This document shows positions 1 through 5,632 of a stretch of DNA of 7,056 bases, piece by piece; the first letter of the stretch is position 1, and each line of letters begins with the position of its first letter. The stretch spans positions 1 to 7,056 of the forward strand of contig JAACEH010000091.1 in NCBI GenBank assembly GCA_011682595.1, written 5' to 3'. This DNA comes from Anaerolineaceae bacterium. Its GTDB lineage: Bacteria > Planctomycetota > Phycisphaerae > FEN-1346 > JAACEH01. Below the pieces are notes generated by a model, which made no database searches, had not been told where the DNA came from, and saw only the letters and a list, made by a program, of their open reading frames with translations. A program made the translations under genes and the position numbers.

Positions 1-974
1 ACCGAGCGGCCGGGCTGCACGTCGAGCACCAGGCTGACGGCCTGCTGGTCGCCGATGGTGCCGAGTTCCATGCTGACCAGATAGAACTTGTTCCACTGTT
101 CGAGCAGCCGGGCGACGTTGTTGAGCGCCAGCGGCACGGCCTGCATGGCCCGCTTGAGTTTCCGGTTAGCCGGCGGGCGGCGATCCTCCTCGGCCTCCGC
201 GCGCAGCTTGAGCAGCAGGTCGCGCACCTGGTTCTCCACCCCGACGGCCGTGGGCGGACCTTCCTCGAAAATACGGAGCACCTCGTCCGGCGCCCCCGGC
301 GGCACGCGCAGCTCGGCCAGGCGGAATGCTCCCTGCAGGATGAATTCGACCGGCAGCCGGCGCTCACTCGGGGTGCCCAGCAGCCTCTGGCGGCCGCGGG
401 TTTCGATTTCCATGCGCTTCATCATGTAGGTAATCATGGCCCTGACCACCGGGGCGATCACCGAGACGTCCGACCGCCGAGCACCTGCGCCTTGGCGGGG
501 ATCGGCTACCGCGTCGCCGCGGTCGAGCACATAGAGCAAGGCCAGGATGCTCGCCGTGTCGTTGGCCCAATCCCGGCGGCCGCTGTTGCGGGGGTACTCC
601 TGTACCGTGTCGCCCCAGCGTTTGGTCCGCTCGGCCATTTCCCTGACCATCGAGGCAACCGACTCGGCCACTTCGTCCGAAATCAGCAGCCGCAGGTCGC
701 CGTCGGTATTGAACAGGCGGTCCCTCATTTCCGACAGGCTGACGATGCTGCGGCGCAGACTCTGTTCGCGCACCAGGGTCACACGGCTGGGCAGCGTCCG
801 GCCGTCAACGGTCATGACCAGGGGCTCGGCCTGAGTCCAGATGCCGGGGCCTGGCCGGTGCAGTTGCTCCATCCGGTCCGCGGCCAGGGGTTGGCTTTTC
901 ATACAGCCGCCGGCCGCCGTGGCCAGCCACACCACGGCAACCAACACGATAGCGATGCGACGCACTCTGCTCAT
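1..974 (-). CDS. Unrecognised lipoprotein, C-terminus outside window
   Basis: The frame is open from the ATG at 974 to the left edge: 324 codons, with no stop in view. The N-terminus is a lipoprotein-type signal: basic MSRVRR, a hydrophobic stretch over residues 7-21, then AGGC with the candidate lipidated Cys24 (a somewhat weak lipobox). The mature part is mixed polar and probably helical, rich in Arg, Glu and Leu, with no catalytic motif or family that I recognise. Residues about 130-170 are Asp/Arg-rich and look loop-like. The start is set by AAGGAG at 982-987, 7 nt upstream, and the ATG overlaps the stop of the preceding HAD phosphatase gene in an ATGA arrangement, so translation is probably coupled. 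It is the distal visible member of the envelope operon, and its role is probably at a membrane surface. I am confident that it is coding; its function is unknown. Confidence 0.8.
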   Translation of the reverse strand, partial: MSRVRRIAIVLVAVVWLATAAGGCMKSQPLAADRMEQLHRPGPGIWTQAEPLVMTVDGRTLPSRVTLVREQSLRRSIVSLSEMRDRLFNTDGDLRLLISDEVAESVASMVREMAERTKRWGDTVQEYPRNSGRRDWANDTASILALLYVLDRGDAVADPRQGAGARRSDVSVIAPVVRAMITYMMKRMEIETRGRQRLLGTPSERRLPVEFILQGAFRLAELRVPPGAPDEVLRIFEEGPPTAVGVENQVRDLLLKLRAEAEEDRRPPANRKLKRAMQAVPLALNNVARLLEQWNKFYLVSMELGTIGDQQAVSLVLDVQPGRS

Positions 975-2005
975 CGGCCGGCTCCTTCGGCGTGGGTGTC
1001 CCTGGCGGCCCGACTCTTATCCGGCGTTTTCGGAGAATTCCCAAGAGTTTCCTGGCTCCGCCGCTCGGCCAGTTCAGCCAGTCGCTCAAGGGCCTTGGAG
1101 ACAGGATGTCGTTTTCCCTCGAACAGCAGTTCCTCGACCTGCGGCCATGATTCAACCACCTCGACCTTCTCGGGCAGTGGGCGAAGGCGGCGAATCCAGA
1201 GACGAACCGACTCGGCCGTGGGCATATTGTCCGGGTGGATAATCAGGATGGCCCGCATGTCGTTGGCCAGGTAGGCCTCGGCGTCGCCGGCCTTGTCGCC
1301 GATGCCGATTGCGACGGCGGGAAACGATTCCTTGAGCTTGCTGATCCTGGCGCTCTTGAATTTCCTGCTGCCCGAGACAAACTCCGAGAGGGTGCTTACC
1401 AGGAGCGGCCCGGTGGGATAATTGTATTTGCGAAGCCAACGTTTCGACTGTTCGGTAAAGATGTCCGGCCGGTGGGTCAGGTAGACAATGACGCGGTCTT
1501 TGGCCACCCGGCTCAGGACCGTTTCGCTGTGGGCCATCGGTTCGGCCCGATCTGCCAGCACCTCGGTGAACCCGCTCTTGACGATGGTGCGGTCCAGATC
1601 GACGATTACCATCGGCGTAAATTTGTCGTGAGCGGCAACGATGATCTCGACCGCCGGAACGGCGTACTTGCGGACATCGGGGTCTTCGAGCCTGGCCAGG
1701 ATGACGTGGTTGCCGGACGTTTCGGGTTTGAAGGTGATCTCGGACAACCCTTCGTCGTCGGTGCGGGCCTGGCCAAGCTTGCGATGCAACTGGTAGAAAC
1801 CGACCAGGTAGCCCTCCAGGCCCTTGAGGTAATCGCCGCCCTGCAGCCGCGCGGTCAGTGTGATTTCCTGGCCGGGGTAGGCCAGCGTGTCGAACCCCTG
1901 CAGGAGCAGGCCGCCGCGGATATCGCCCTTGGCCCCGCACCCGCCGAGAACCGCCGTCGCAAACAGGGCCAGCGCAACCAGGCAGAGTCTGTCTCTGGAC
2001 ACCAT
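971..2005 (-). CDS. Lipin/APP1-like HAD phosphatase lipoprotein
   Basis: The protein has 344 residues. The signal peptide ends in LGGC (Cys23), so it is probably lipid-anchored outside the cytoplasmic membrane. Residues about 27-125 read as a beta-rich Ig-like domain (GGLLLQGFDTLAYPGQEITL, later a DDEGLSEITF strand). Residues about 133-260 are a HAD domain of the LNS2/APP1 kind. Motif I is VDLDRT (nucleophile Asp136, acid/base Asp138), motif II is YLTHRP (Thr177), then GPLL, then FK near residue 217 with further lysines at 223 and 225, and motif IV is GIGDKAGD (Asp237, Asp241). Known relatives dephosphorylate phosphatidate or related lipids with Mg2+. The lipid substrate here is inferred only. 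The C-terminal tail of about 40 residues is charged and probably disordered. The ATG at 2009-2011 lies only 1 nt from the Shine-Dalgarno, so the ATG at 2003-2005 is preferred. The stop overlaps the next start by ATGA. Confidence 0.82.
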   Translation of the reverse strand: MVSRDRLCLVALALFATAVLGGCGAKGDIRGGLLLQGFDTLAYPGQEITLTARLQGGDYLKGLEGYLVGFYQLHRKLGQARTDDEGLSEITFKPETSGNHVILARLEDPDVRKYAVPAVEIIVAAHDKFTPMVIVDLDRTIVKSGFTEVLADRAEPMAHSETVLSRVAKDRVIVYLTHRPDIFTEQSKRWLRKYNYPTGPLLVSTLSEFVSGSRKFKSARISKLKESFPAVAIGIGDKAGDAEAYLANDMRAILIIHPDNMPTAESVRLWIRRLRPLPEKVEVVESWPQVEELLFEGKRHPVSKALERLAELAERRSQETLGNSPKTPDKSRAARDTHAEGAGR

Positions 2006-2012
2006 AAGCATT

Positions 2013-2017
2013 CCTCC
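2013..2017 (-). promoter_or_regulatory. RBS deciding start of HAD phosphatase gene
   Basis: On the minus strand GGAGG lies 7 nt before the ATG at 2005 but only 1 nt before the in-frame ATG at 2011. All other readable starts here use 6-7 nt spacing, so translation should begin at 2005. Confidence 0.7.
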
Positions 2018-2062
2018 CCGATGGCTTATCGTTGACGAATCGTCGCCCTCGCAGCAATGCGC

Positions 2063-2959
2063 CTACTTCGCGGGCGGCTTGGAATATTGCTTGACCAGAC
2101 TGCGTCGCGACAGCACCTTGTCATGATATGTCTGCCGGCCGACGACCAGCCGGGCGTCGGTCGCCGCCCCGGGGTACTTCTCGCCGATCCTGGCCTGCAG
2201 GGTTTCGACGCGGTTCTCCGGATTGGGATGAGTCCGCAGAAACTCCGGGCCGCTGCCGCCGGCTTCCTGCTCTTTCCGTTGGAACATCTTCATCACCCGG
2301 ACCATGCCCATCGGCTGGTATCCGGCCTGGATCAGGAAATCGACCCCGTAGATGTCGGCCTGGGTCTCGTGCTTGCGGCTGTAGCGCAGGCCGGCCAGAC
2401 CGGCGACCAGTCTGGCGATCTGTTCGGCACTGGAGGCCTGCCCCCCCGGCGACGGGGCCTTGCCTCTACTCATGGCGGCCGAGGCGATGGAGGTCAGAAC
2501 GCTGAAGCTCATTTGCCGGGAAATCTGCTGAGCGCTGTGCCGGGCGGCAACATGGGTGGCCTCGTGGGCCAGGACGCCGGCCAGTTGGGATTCGTCGTCC
2601 AGTTCGAACAGCAGCCCGCGGGTCACATAGATCGGACCGCCCGGCAGAGCGAAGGCGTTGACCGCGTCGCTGTCCAGGACGGTAAAACTGAACTTGTAAG
2701 GATAGCCGGGACGAGCGGCCCGGGCGGCCACTTTTGCCCCGACGCTCCGCACATATTGCTGTATGACCGGGTCGGCGTAGGGGCCGCCGAACTGCTCGGC
2801 GAACTTCGGGCCGGCTTCGGCCCCGAGAGCCACTTCCTGCCGCGGCGACAGGAGCATGAGATTGGACCGGCCGGTCACGGGGTTCTTCGAACAGCCGGCG
2901 GCCAGTGAGACCAGGGCCACCATGACCACCAAGAGCAGCATCGGTCTGGACCTTGCCAA
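2063..2959 (-). CDS. M48-family zinc metalloprotease lipoprotein
   Basis: The protein has 298 residues. A signal peptide with basic MARSR, a hydrophobic core and AAGC (Cys23) marks a lipoprotein facing the periplasm. The peptidase M48 fold is clear. The zinc site is HEATH (His132, Glu133, His136), with the third ligand Glu198 in KHETQAD, followed by the family's THPNPENRV segment (His244), which typically closes the active site. The N-terminal part NPVTGRSNLMLLSPRQE is typical of M48 lipoproteins related to LoiP and BepA, which degrade misfolded outer-membrane proteins or assist their assembly. That role is inferred by family. There are no TPR repeats, unlike BepA. The start is TTG: an SD GGAG at 2967-2970 stands 7 nt away, and a start at the next ATG (2941) would remove the basic n-region of the signal peptide. 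The gene follows the DUF1844 gene by 15 bp and precedes the HAD phosphatase gene by 57 bp. Confidence 0.93.
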   Translation of the reverse strand: MARSRPMLLLVVMVALVSLAAGCSKNPVTGRSNLMLLSPRQEVALGAEAGPKFAEQFGGPYADPVIQQYVRSVGAKVAARAARPGYPYKFSFTVLDSDAVNAFALPGGPIYVTRGLLFELDDESQLAGVLAHEATHVAARHSAQQISRQMSFSVLTSIASAAMSRGKAPSPGGQASSAEQIARLVAGLAGLRYSRKHETQADIYGVDFLIQAGYQPMGMVRVMKMFQRKEQEAGGSGPEFLRTHPNPENRVETLQARIGEKYPGAATDARLVVGRQTYHDKVLSRRSLVKQYSKPPAK

Positions 2960-2966
2960 GGCGGAT

Positions 2967-2970
2967 CTCC
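2967..2970 (-). promoter_or_regulatory. RBS supporting TTG start of M48 gene
   Basis: Minus-strand GGAG sits 7 nt before TTG at 2959-2957. The alternative ATG at 2941 has only a weaker AAGG and would yield a signal peptide without positive charge. Confidence 0.65.
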
Positions 2971-2974
2971 AACT

Positions 2975-3421
2975 TTAGATGGTTCGCGAGGCCGAGACGT
3001 AAGCCATACGCACCTGGTACAGCACGGTGTCGAGCAGCGACTTCTCCTGGTCCGTGAGGTTGCCCCCGGTCTTCTCTTCGAGCATGCCCAGCAGATCGAT
3101 CGAGTGCTTGGCCAAGGTAAGGTTCATCGCGGACTTGCCGGTCTCGGGGTCGGTGCGCGGGTCCATCATCATCAGGGCCTGGGCGGCCAGGCTGTTAGCC
3201 AGCATCGCAAAGTCGGCTGCAGGCAACTCGCCCTGCCCCGGCTTCTCGGCCCCGCCCTCGTCGTCGCCGATGATGCCCTCGGCCCGCTTGCGCCGGTTGG
3301 CCTTGTCGGCCGCCTCCCTCTGGCGGCCCTGGCGGGCCAGCCGCTCCTTCTCGGCCTTGACCTCGGCCTTCCAGTCCTGGTCGACGTGCAGCCCTTCACC
3401 CTCTTTCTGCTCTTCTGACAT
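2975..3421 (-). CDS. DUF1844 domain protein
   Basis: The protein has 148 residues and is cytoplasmic, with no signal peptide or membrane segment. Residues about 1-65 are highly charged (many Lys, Glu and Arg, with an AEVKAEKERLARQGRQREA stretch), probably a helix or coiled coil or disordered. Residues about 68-145 match the DUF1844 pattern as I know it: DFAMLANSLAAQALMMM, then DPETGKSAMNLTLAKHSIDL, LGMLEEKTGGNLTDQEKSLL and a final helix VLYQVRMAYV. The biochemical role of the family is not established. The in-frame ATG at 3421 is chosen because GGAGG lies 7 nt upstream; an in-frame extension to 3469 exists but has no such signal. It is the first gene of the run leading into the M48 protease, so a link to envelope maintenance is possible but only by context. 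Confidence 0.88.
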   Translation of the reverse strand: MSEEQKEGEGLHVDQDWKAEVKAEKERLARQGRQREAADKANRRKRAEGIIGDDEGGAEKPGQGELPAADFAMLANSLAAQALMMMDPRTDPETGKSAMNLTLAKHSIDLLGMLEEKTGGNLTDQEKSLLDTVLYQVRMAYVSASRTI

Positions 3422-3428
3422 CCGATCT

Positions 3429-3433
3429 CCTCC
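3429..3433 (-). promoter_or_regulatory. RBS deciding start of DUF1844 gene
   Basis: Minus-strand GGAGG (within GGGAGGAG) is 7 nt before the ATG at 3421, so the open frame upstream to 3469 is leader, not protein. Confidence 0.75.
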
Positions 3434-3444
3434 CGACGCTTCTA

Positions 3445-3468
3445 TGACTCGTGCTACGTAGCGAGCCA
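3445..3468 (-). promoter_or_regulatory. Imperfect palindrome in DUF1844 gene leader
   Basis: A perfect 10-bp palindrome GCTACGTAGC (3453-3462) is flanked by arms GACTCG and GAGCC, giving a 24-nt imperfect dyad that ends 24 nt before the start codon of the operon's first gene. It could be an operator for a dimeric repressor, or a leader hairpin with an ACGT loop and a small bulge. No U-tract follows, so it is not an intrinsic terminator. Function is inferred only. Confidence 0.35.
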
Positions 3469-3504
3469 CTTCGCAGAGTAGTAATAGACGTGCCGGACCT
3501 CAAT

Positions 3505-3535
3505 TTAATCACCCAGTGTCGTGGTTTTAACGCAA
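3505..3535 (-). promoter_or_regulatory. Weak candidate promoter for lipoprotein operon
   Basis: On the minus strand TTGCGT (3535-3530) and GATTAA (3510-3505) are separated by 19 nt, inside the only AT-rich patch of this intergenic region. The match to a sigma70 promoter is poor in both sequence and spacing. The operon could instead be read from pyrG. Confidence 0.2.
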
Positions 3536-3567
3536 TCCTCGTCGCCGGCCAAGACCCTGATACGGTC

Positions 3568-3620
3568 GGAGATGGTGCGGGTGCCACGGTCTGACCGAAG
3601 GTCAGGCCGTGATCATCTCC
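3568..3620 (-). repeat. Outer inverted repeat around palindromic unit A
   Basis: GGAGATG at 3568-3574 and CATCTCC at 3614-3620 are exact 7-bp complements flanking unit A, extendable by two pairs past a one-base bulge. In minus-strand RNA this stem would interleave with the pairing of the two CGGGTGC heads, giving either a pseudoknot or a mutually exclusive switch. I see the pairing in the sequence; whether it forms is unknown. Confidence 0.4.
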
Positions 3621-3663
3621 CGAAGGTTCGTCATGGCCTGGCTGCGCCAGACCATGGCACCCG
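3578..3663. repeat. REP/BIME-like pair of inverted palindromic units
   Basis: Unit A reads on the plus strand at 3578-3611 (34 nt), and unit B reads on the minus strand at 3663-3632 (32 nt). They are separated by 20 nt. Both start with the head CGGGTGC and continue CA(C/T)GGTCTG, a 3-nt loop (GAA or GCA), and CAGGCC(G/A)TG. The stems are 12 bp in A and 11 bp in B. Where A has a C-G pair, B has T-A; where A has A-T, B has G-C. Both keep the same T-G wobble. Two compensatory changes plus a conserved wobble argue that the units are related copies selected for pairing. Orientation, head and imperfect stem resemble REP elements arranged as BIMEs, which are mobilised by RAYT transposases. No transposase lies in the window. 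In transcripts the two heads are complementary and could close a three-way junction. Alternatives are a pyrG 3'-end stabiliser or a terminator without a U-tract. Confidence 0.55.
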
Positions 3664-3685
3664 TCGTTCTTGCCGGGACGGAGCA

Positions 3686-5431
3686 CTAGGCCCTGGCCTT
3701 GGGCTGTTCCTTGATGCCGGTGGCCTCGCGGCCCATGGCGGCCGCCACCAGGCCCACGAAAAACGGGCTCGGCCGCAGGGGGCGACTGGTCAACTCCGGA
3801 TGAGCCTGGGTGCCGACGAAGTACGGATGGTCATTGAGCTCCAGAATCTGCATGATCGGCTGGTCCGGGGCCTTGCCGCTGAAGATCATCCCGGCCGACT
3901 CCAGTTGTTCGATGTACTGAGGGTCCACCTCGTAACGGTGACGGAACCGCAGGCGAACCGAGGTTGCCCCGTCAAGAATCTTCGCCGCCAGGGTACCGGG
4001 GCGGACCTCGACCTCGCGGCCGCCGAGTCGCATGTTGCCGCCCAGGCCCTCGATCTTCTTCTGCTCGGGGAGAATGTCGATGACCGCATTCCTGCAATCG
4101 GCCTCGATCTCGGTCGAGTTGGCGTCTTTCAGGCCGCAGACGTTGCGGGCGAACTCGATGACCGCCATCTGGAAGCCGTAGCACAGCCCGAGGTACGGCA
4201 TGGCCCTCTCGCGGGCATGGCGGATACAGGCCATCTTGCCCCTGGTGCCGCGAATGCCGAAGCCGCCCGGCACGATGATCGCGTCAACGTCGGCCAGGGC
4301 GCGGGCTGCGTTGCCGTCGGTCACGTTGGTCGTGTCGATCCACTTGGTGCGGACCTTCGCCCCCAGGTGCGCCCCGGCATGCTCCAGGGCCATCAGCAGG
4401 CTCGCGTAACTGTCGCGGACCGAAACGTACTTGCCCGTTATGCCGACAGTCACTTCGCTCTTGGGCGAAAGGATCTTCTTGACGAAGGCCTCCCACTCGG
4501 CCCACTTGCGCCGCTCGACGGAGGGTTTGACGCGGTCGGTCAGGTTCAACAGGTGGATCGCCTGCTGATCGATCTGGGCCTCGCGTATGGCCGAGGGAAT
4601 CAGGTAGATGCTCTCGCAATCGTGCATGCTGAAGACGCGGGCCTTGGGCACGTTGGTGTAGACGCTGATCTTCTCGCGGACCTTGTCGGTCACTTCATTG
4701 CGGGCCCGGCAGGCTATGATCGACGGCTGGATGCCCATCTGCAGCAACTGCTTGATGCCGAGCTGGGCGGCCTTGGACTTCTGCTCGCCCAGGCTGGGCG
4801 GCTCGAGGATGAAGGTCAGGGCCACAAACAGCACATTCTGGGGACCTTCCTCGTAAGCCATTTGCCGCATGGCCTCAATGTAGTACCCGTTCTCGAAGTC
4901 GCCCGCGGTACCGCCGATCTCGACGAAAACCACGTCGGCTTTGCTCTCGACGGCCAGCCGCCGAAGACGGAGCTTGACCTCGGCCGTGACGTGAGGAATC
5001 ATCTGCACGTCGCGGCCCAGGTACTCGCCGCGCCGCTCGCGGTTCAGCACGCTGGTGTAAATCTGGCCGCTGGTCGTGAAGTTCTCCCGCGTCAGGTCCT
5101 GGTCGAGCATCCGCTCGTAGGTGCCCAGGTCCATGTCGCACTCCATCCCGTCGTCCAGAACAAACACCTCGCCGTGGCGGAACGGATTCAGCGTGCCCGA
5201 GTCGATGTTCAGGTAACCTTCCAACTTGATCGGGGCGACGGTCAGCCCCTTGTTCTGCAACAGCCTGGCCAGGCTGGACGAGAAGATGCCCTTGCCCAGA
5301 CCACTGATGACCGTACCCATGACGACGATGTACTTAACCTTGCCGACCGTGTAGCCGTCGGGAATCGGAGTGTAGAATTCGGTTTCGTCGCTGACGTTGC
5401 CGACGCTGGAAAGAAGTTCCGAGGAGTCCAT
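3686..5431 (-). CDS. pyrG: CTP synthase (glutamine-hydrolysing), divergent
   Basis: The enzyme aminates UTP to CTP with ATP and glutamine in the cytosol. It has 581 residues against about 545 in E. coli, the excess being mainly a 30-residue N-terminal extension. The synthetase domain (about 31-300) has P-loop SGLGKG (Lys47), KLEGYLNID (Lys69), CDMDLG (Asp101, equivalent to E. coli Asp72) and VEIGGT (Glu171, equivalent to Glu140). The glutaminase domain (about 325-570) has VPGGFG, nucleophile Cys417 in GLCYGFQ, STE (Glu441) and the AHPE His544/Glu546 pair, so both active sites look intact. It departs from the common family pattern at KLDPY (KLEGY here), TVGDIES (TAGDFEN), KTKPTQ in the UTP site (KSKAAQ, 218-223) and CLGMQ (CYGFQ). 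The ATG at 5431 is chosen because AGGA lies 6 nt upstream and a strong promoter occupies the longer frame. It supplies CTP, the substrate of divergent kdsB. Confidence 0.96.
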   Translation of the reverse strand: MDSSELLSSVGNVSDETEFYTPIPDGYTVGKVKYIVVMGTVISGLGKGIFSSSLARLLQNKGLTVAPIKLEGYLNIDSGTLNPFRHGEVFVLDDGMECDMDLGTYERMLDQDLTRENFTTSGQIYTSVLNRERRGEYLGRDVQMIPHVTAEVKLRLRRLAVESKADVVFVEIGGTAGDFENGYYIEAMRQMAYEEGPQNVLFVALTFILEPPSLGEQKSKAAQLGIKQLLQMGIQPSIIACRARNEVTDKVREKISVYTNVPKARVFSMHDCESIYLIPSAIREAQIDQQAIHLLNLTDRVKPSVERRKWAEWEAFVKKILSPKSEVTVGITGKYVSVRDSYASLLMALEHAGAHLGAKVRTKWIDTTNVTDGNAARALADVDAIIVPGGFGIRGTRGKMACIRHARERAMPYLGLCYGFQMAVIEFARNVCGLKDANSTEIEADCRNAVIDILPEQKKIEGLGGNMRLGGREVEVRPGTLAAKILDGATSVRLRFRHRYEVDPQYIEQLESAGMIFSGKAPDQPIMQILELNDHPYFVGTQAHPELTSRPLRPSPFFVGLVAAAMGREATGIKEQPKARA

Positions 5432-5446
5432 GGAGATTCCTGAATT

Positions 5447-5473
5447 AGACTGGGCGTGTTCGAGAAACAGTCT
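5447..5473 (-). promoter_or_regulatory. Small hairpin in pyrG leader
   Basis: AGACTG and CAGTCT form a 6-bp stem with a 15-nt loop in the predicted untranslated leader, just before the AGGA ribosome site. No U-tract follows and the predicted transcript start lacks the GGGC used for pyrG attenuation in Bacillus. A regulatory role is possible but weakly supported. Confidence 0.25.
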
Positions 5474-5486
5474 TAACCACGGCGAC

Positions 5487-5515
5487 ATTCTAGCGACCTT
5501 CGCCGCCGGAGTCAA
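5487..5515 (-). promoter_or_regulatory. Sigma70-type promoter of pyrG
   Basis: On the minus strand TTGACT (5515-5510) and TAGAAT (5492-5487) are separated by exactly 17 nt, each one or two bases from consensus. Transcription would begin near 5480, leaving a leader of about 50 nt before the ATG at 5431. The in-frame TTG at 5515 is the -35 box and the in-frame ATG at 5488 overlaps the -10 box, so neither can start translation of this transcript. Confidence 0.7.
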
Positions 5516-5526
5516 AGGACGGAATC

Positions 5527-5609
5527 GCGGGTTTTGAGGTCTTTGTTGAAACTGTTATTGACTTTGTCCCCGCTGCGGCCTATTTTGCCACGCTCCGGAC
5601 AAAACCCGC
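5527..5609. repeat. 10-bp inverted repeat bracketing kdsB promoter
   Basis: GCGGGTTTTG at 5527-5536 is the exact reverse complement of CAAAACCCGC at 5600-5609. One arm lies just upstream of the pyrG -35 box; the other lies just downstream of the expected kdsB transcript start. The arms are 73 bp apart start to start, close to seven helical turns. They could be paired operators acting by looping on one or both promoters. No regulator is visible here. Confidence 0.4.
5558..5586 (+). promoter_or_regulatory. Sigma70-type promoter of kdsB
   Basis: TTGACT (5558-5563) and TATTTT (5581-5586) are separated by 17 nt. Transcription would begin near 5593, about 40 nt before the TTG start. The -35 hexamer and spacer length are the same as in the divergent pyrG promoter. 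Confidence 0.65.
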
Positions 5610-5621
5610 CAAGAGGGGGAA

Positions 5622-5625
5622 GGAG
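5622..5625 (+). promoter_or_regulatory. RBS deciding TTG start of kdsB
   Basis: GGAG, within the purine-rich run AGGGGGAAGGAG (5614-5625), ends 7 nt before TTG at 5633. The in-frame TTG at 5627 is only 1 nt away, and the open frame upstream runs through the promoter. Confidence 0.75.
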
Positions 5626-5632
5626 CTTGCTC

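Noticed and set aside
2057..2908. 283-codon plus-strand frame opposite the M48 protease gene
   Set aside because: Shadow of a gene with a complete zinc site; no recognisable protein features.
3632..3656. Hairpin as a rho-independent terminator of pyrG
   Set aside because: The stem is strong (11 bp, 3-nt loop) but no run of T follows on the minus strand, so it does not meet the intrinsic terminator pattern. It is better explained as one unit of the inverted pair.
3396..3686. 96-codon minus-strand frame between pyrG and the DUF1844 gene
   Set aside because: It runs through the palindromic units and both candidate regulatory dyads, begins at a GTG on the pyrG stop without a ribosome site, and has low-complexity Arg/Ser-rich content.
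3521..5443. 640-codon open frame on the plus strand opposite pyrG
   Set aside because: It is antisense to a clear CTP synthase, lacks any family motif, and arises from GC-rich third positions in pyrG. No ribosome site or promoter supports it.
5534..5632. N-terminal extension of kdsB from the upstream TTG
   Set aside because: It would cover the promoter and leader; the family start and the ribosome site agree on 5633.
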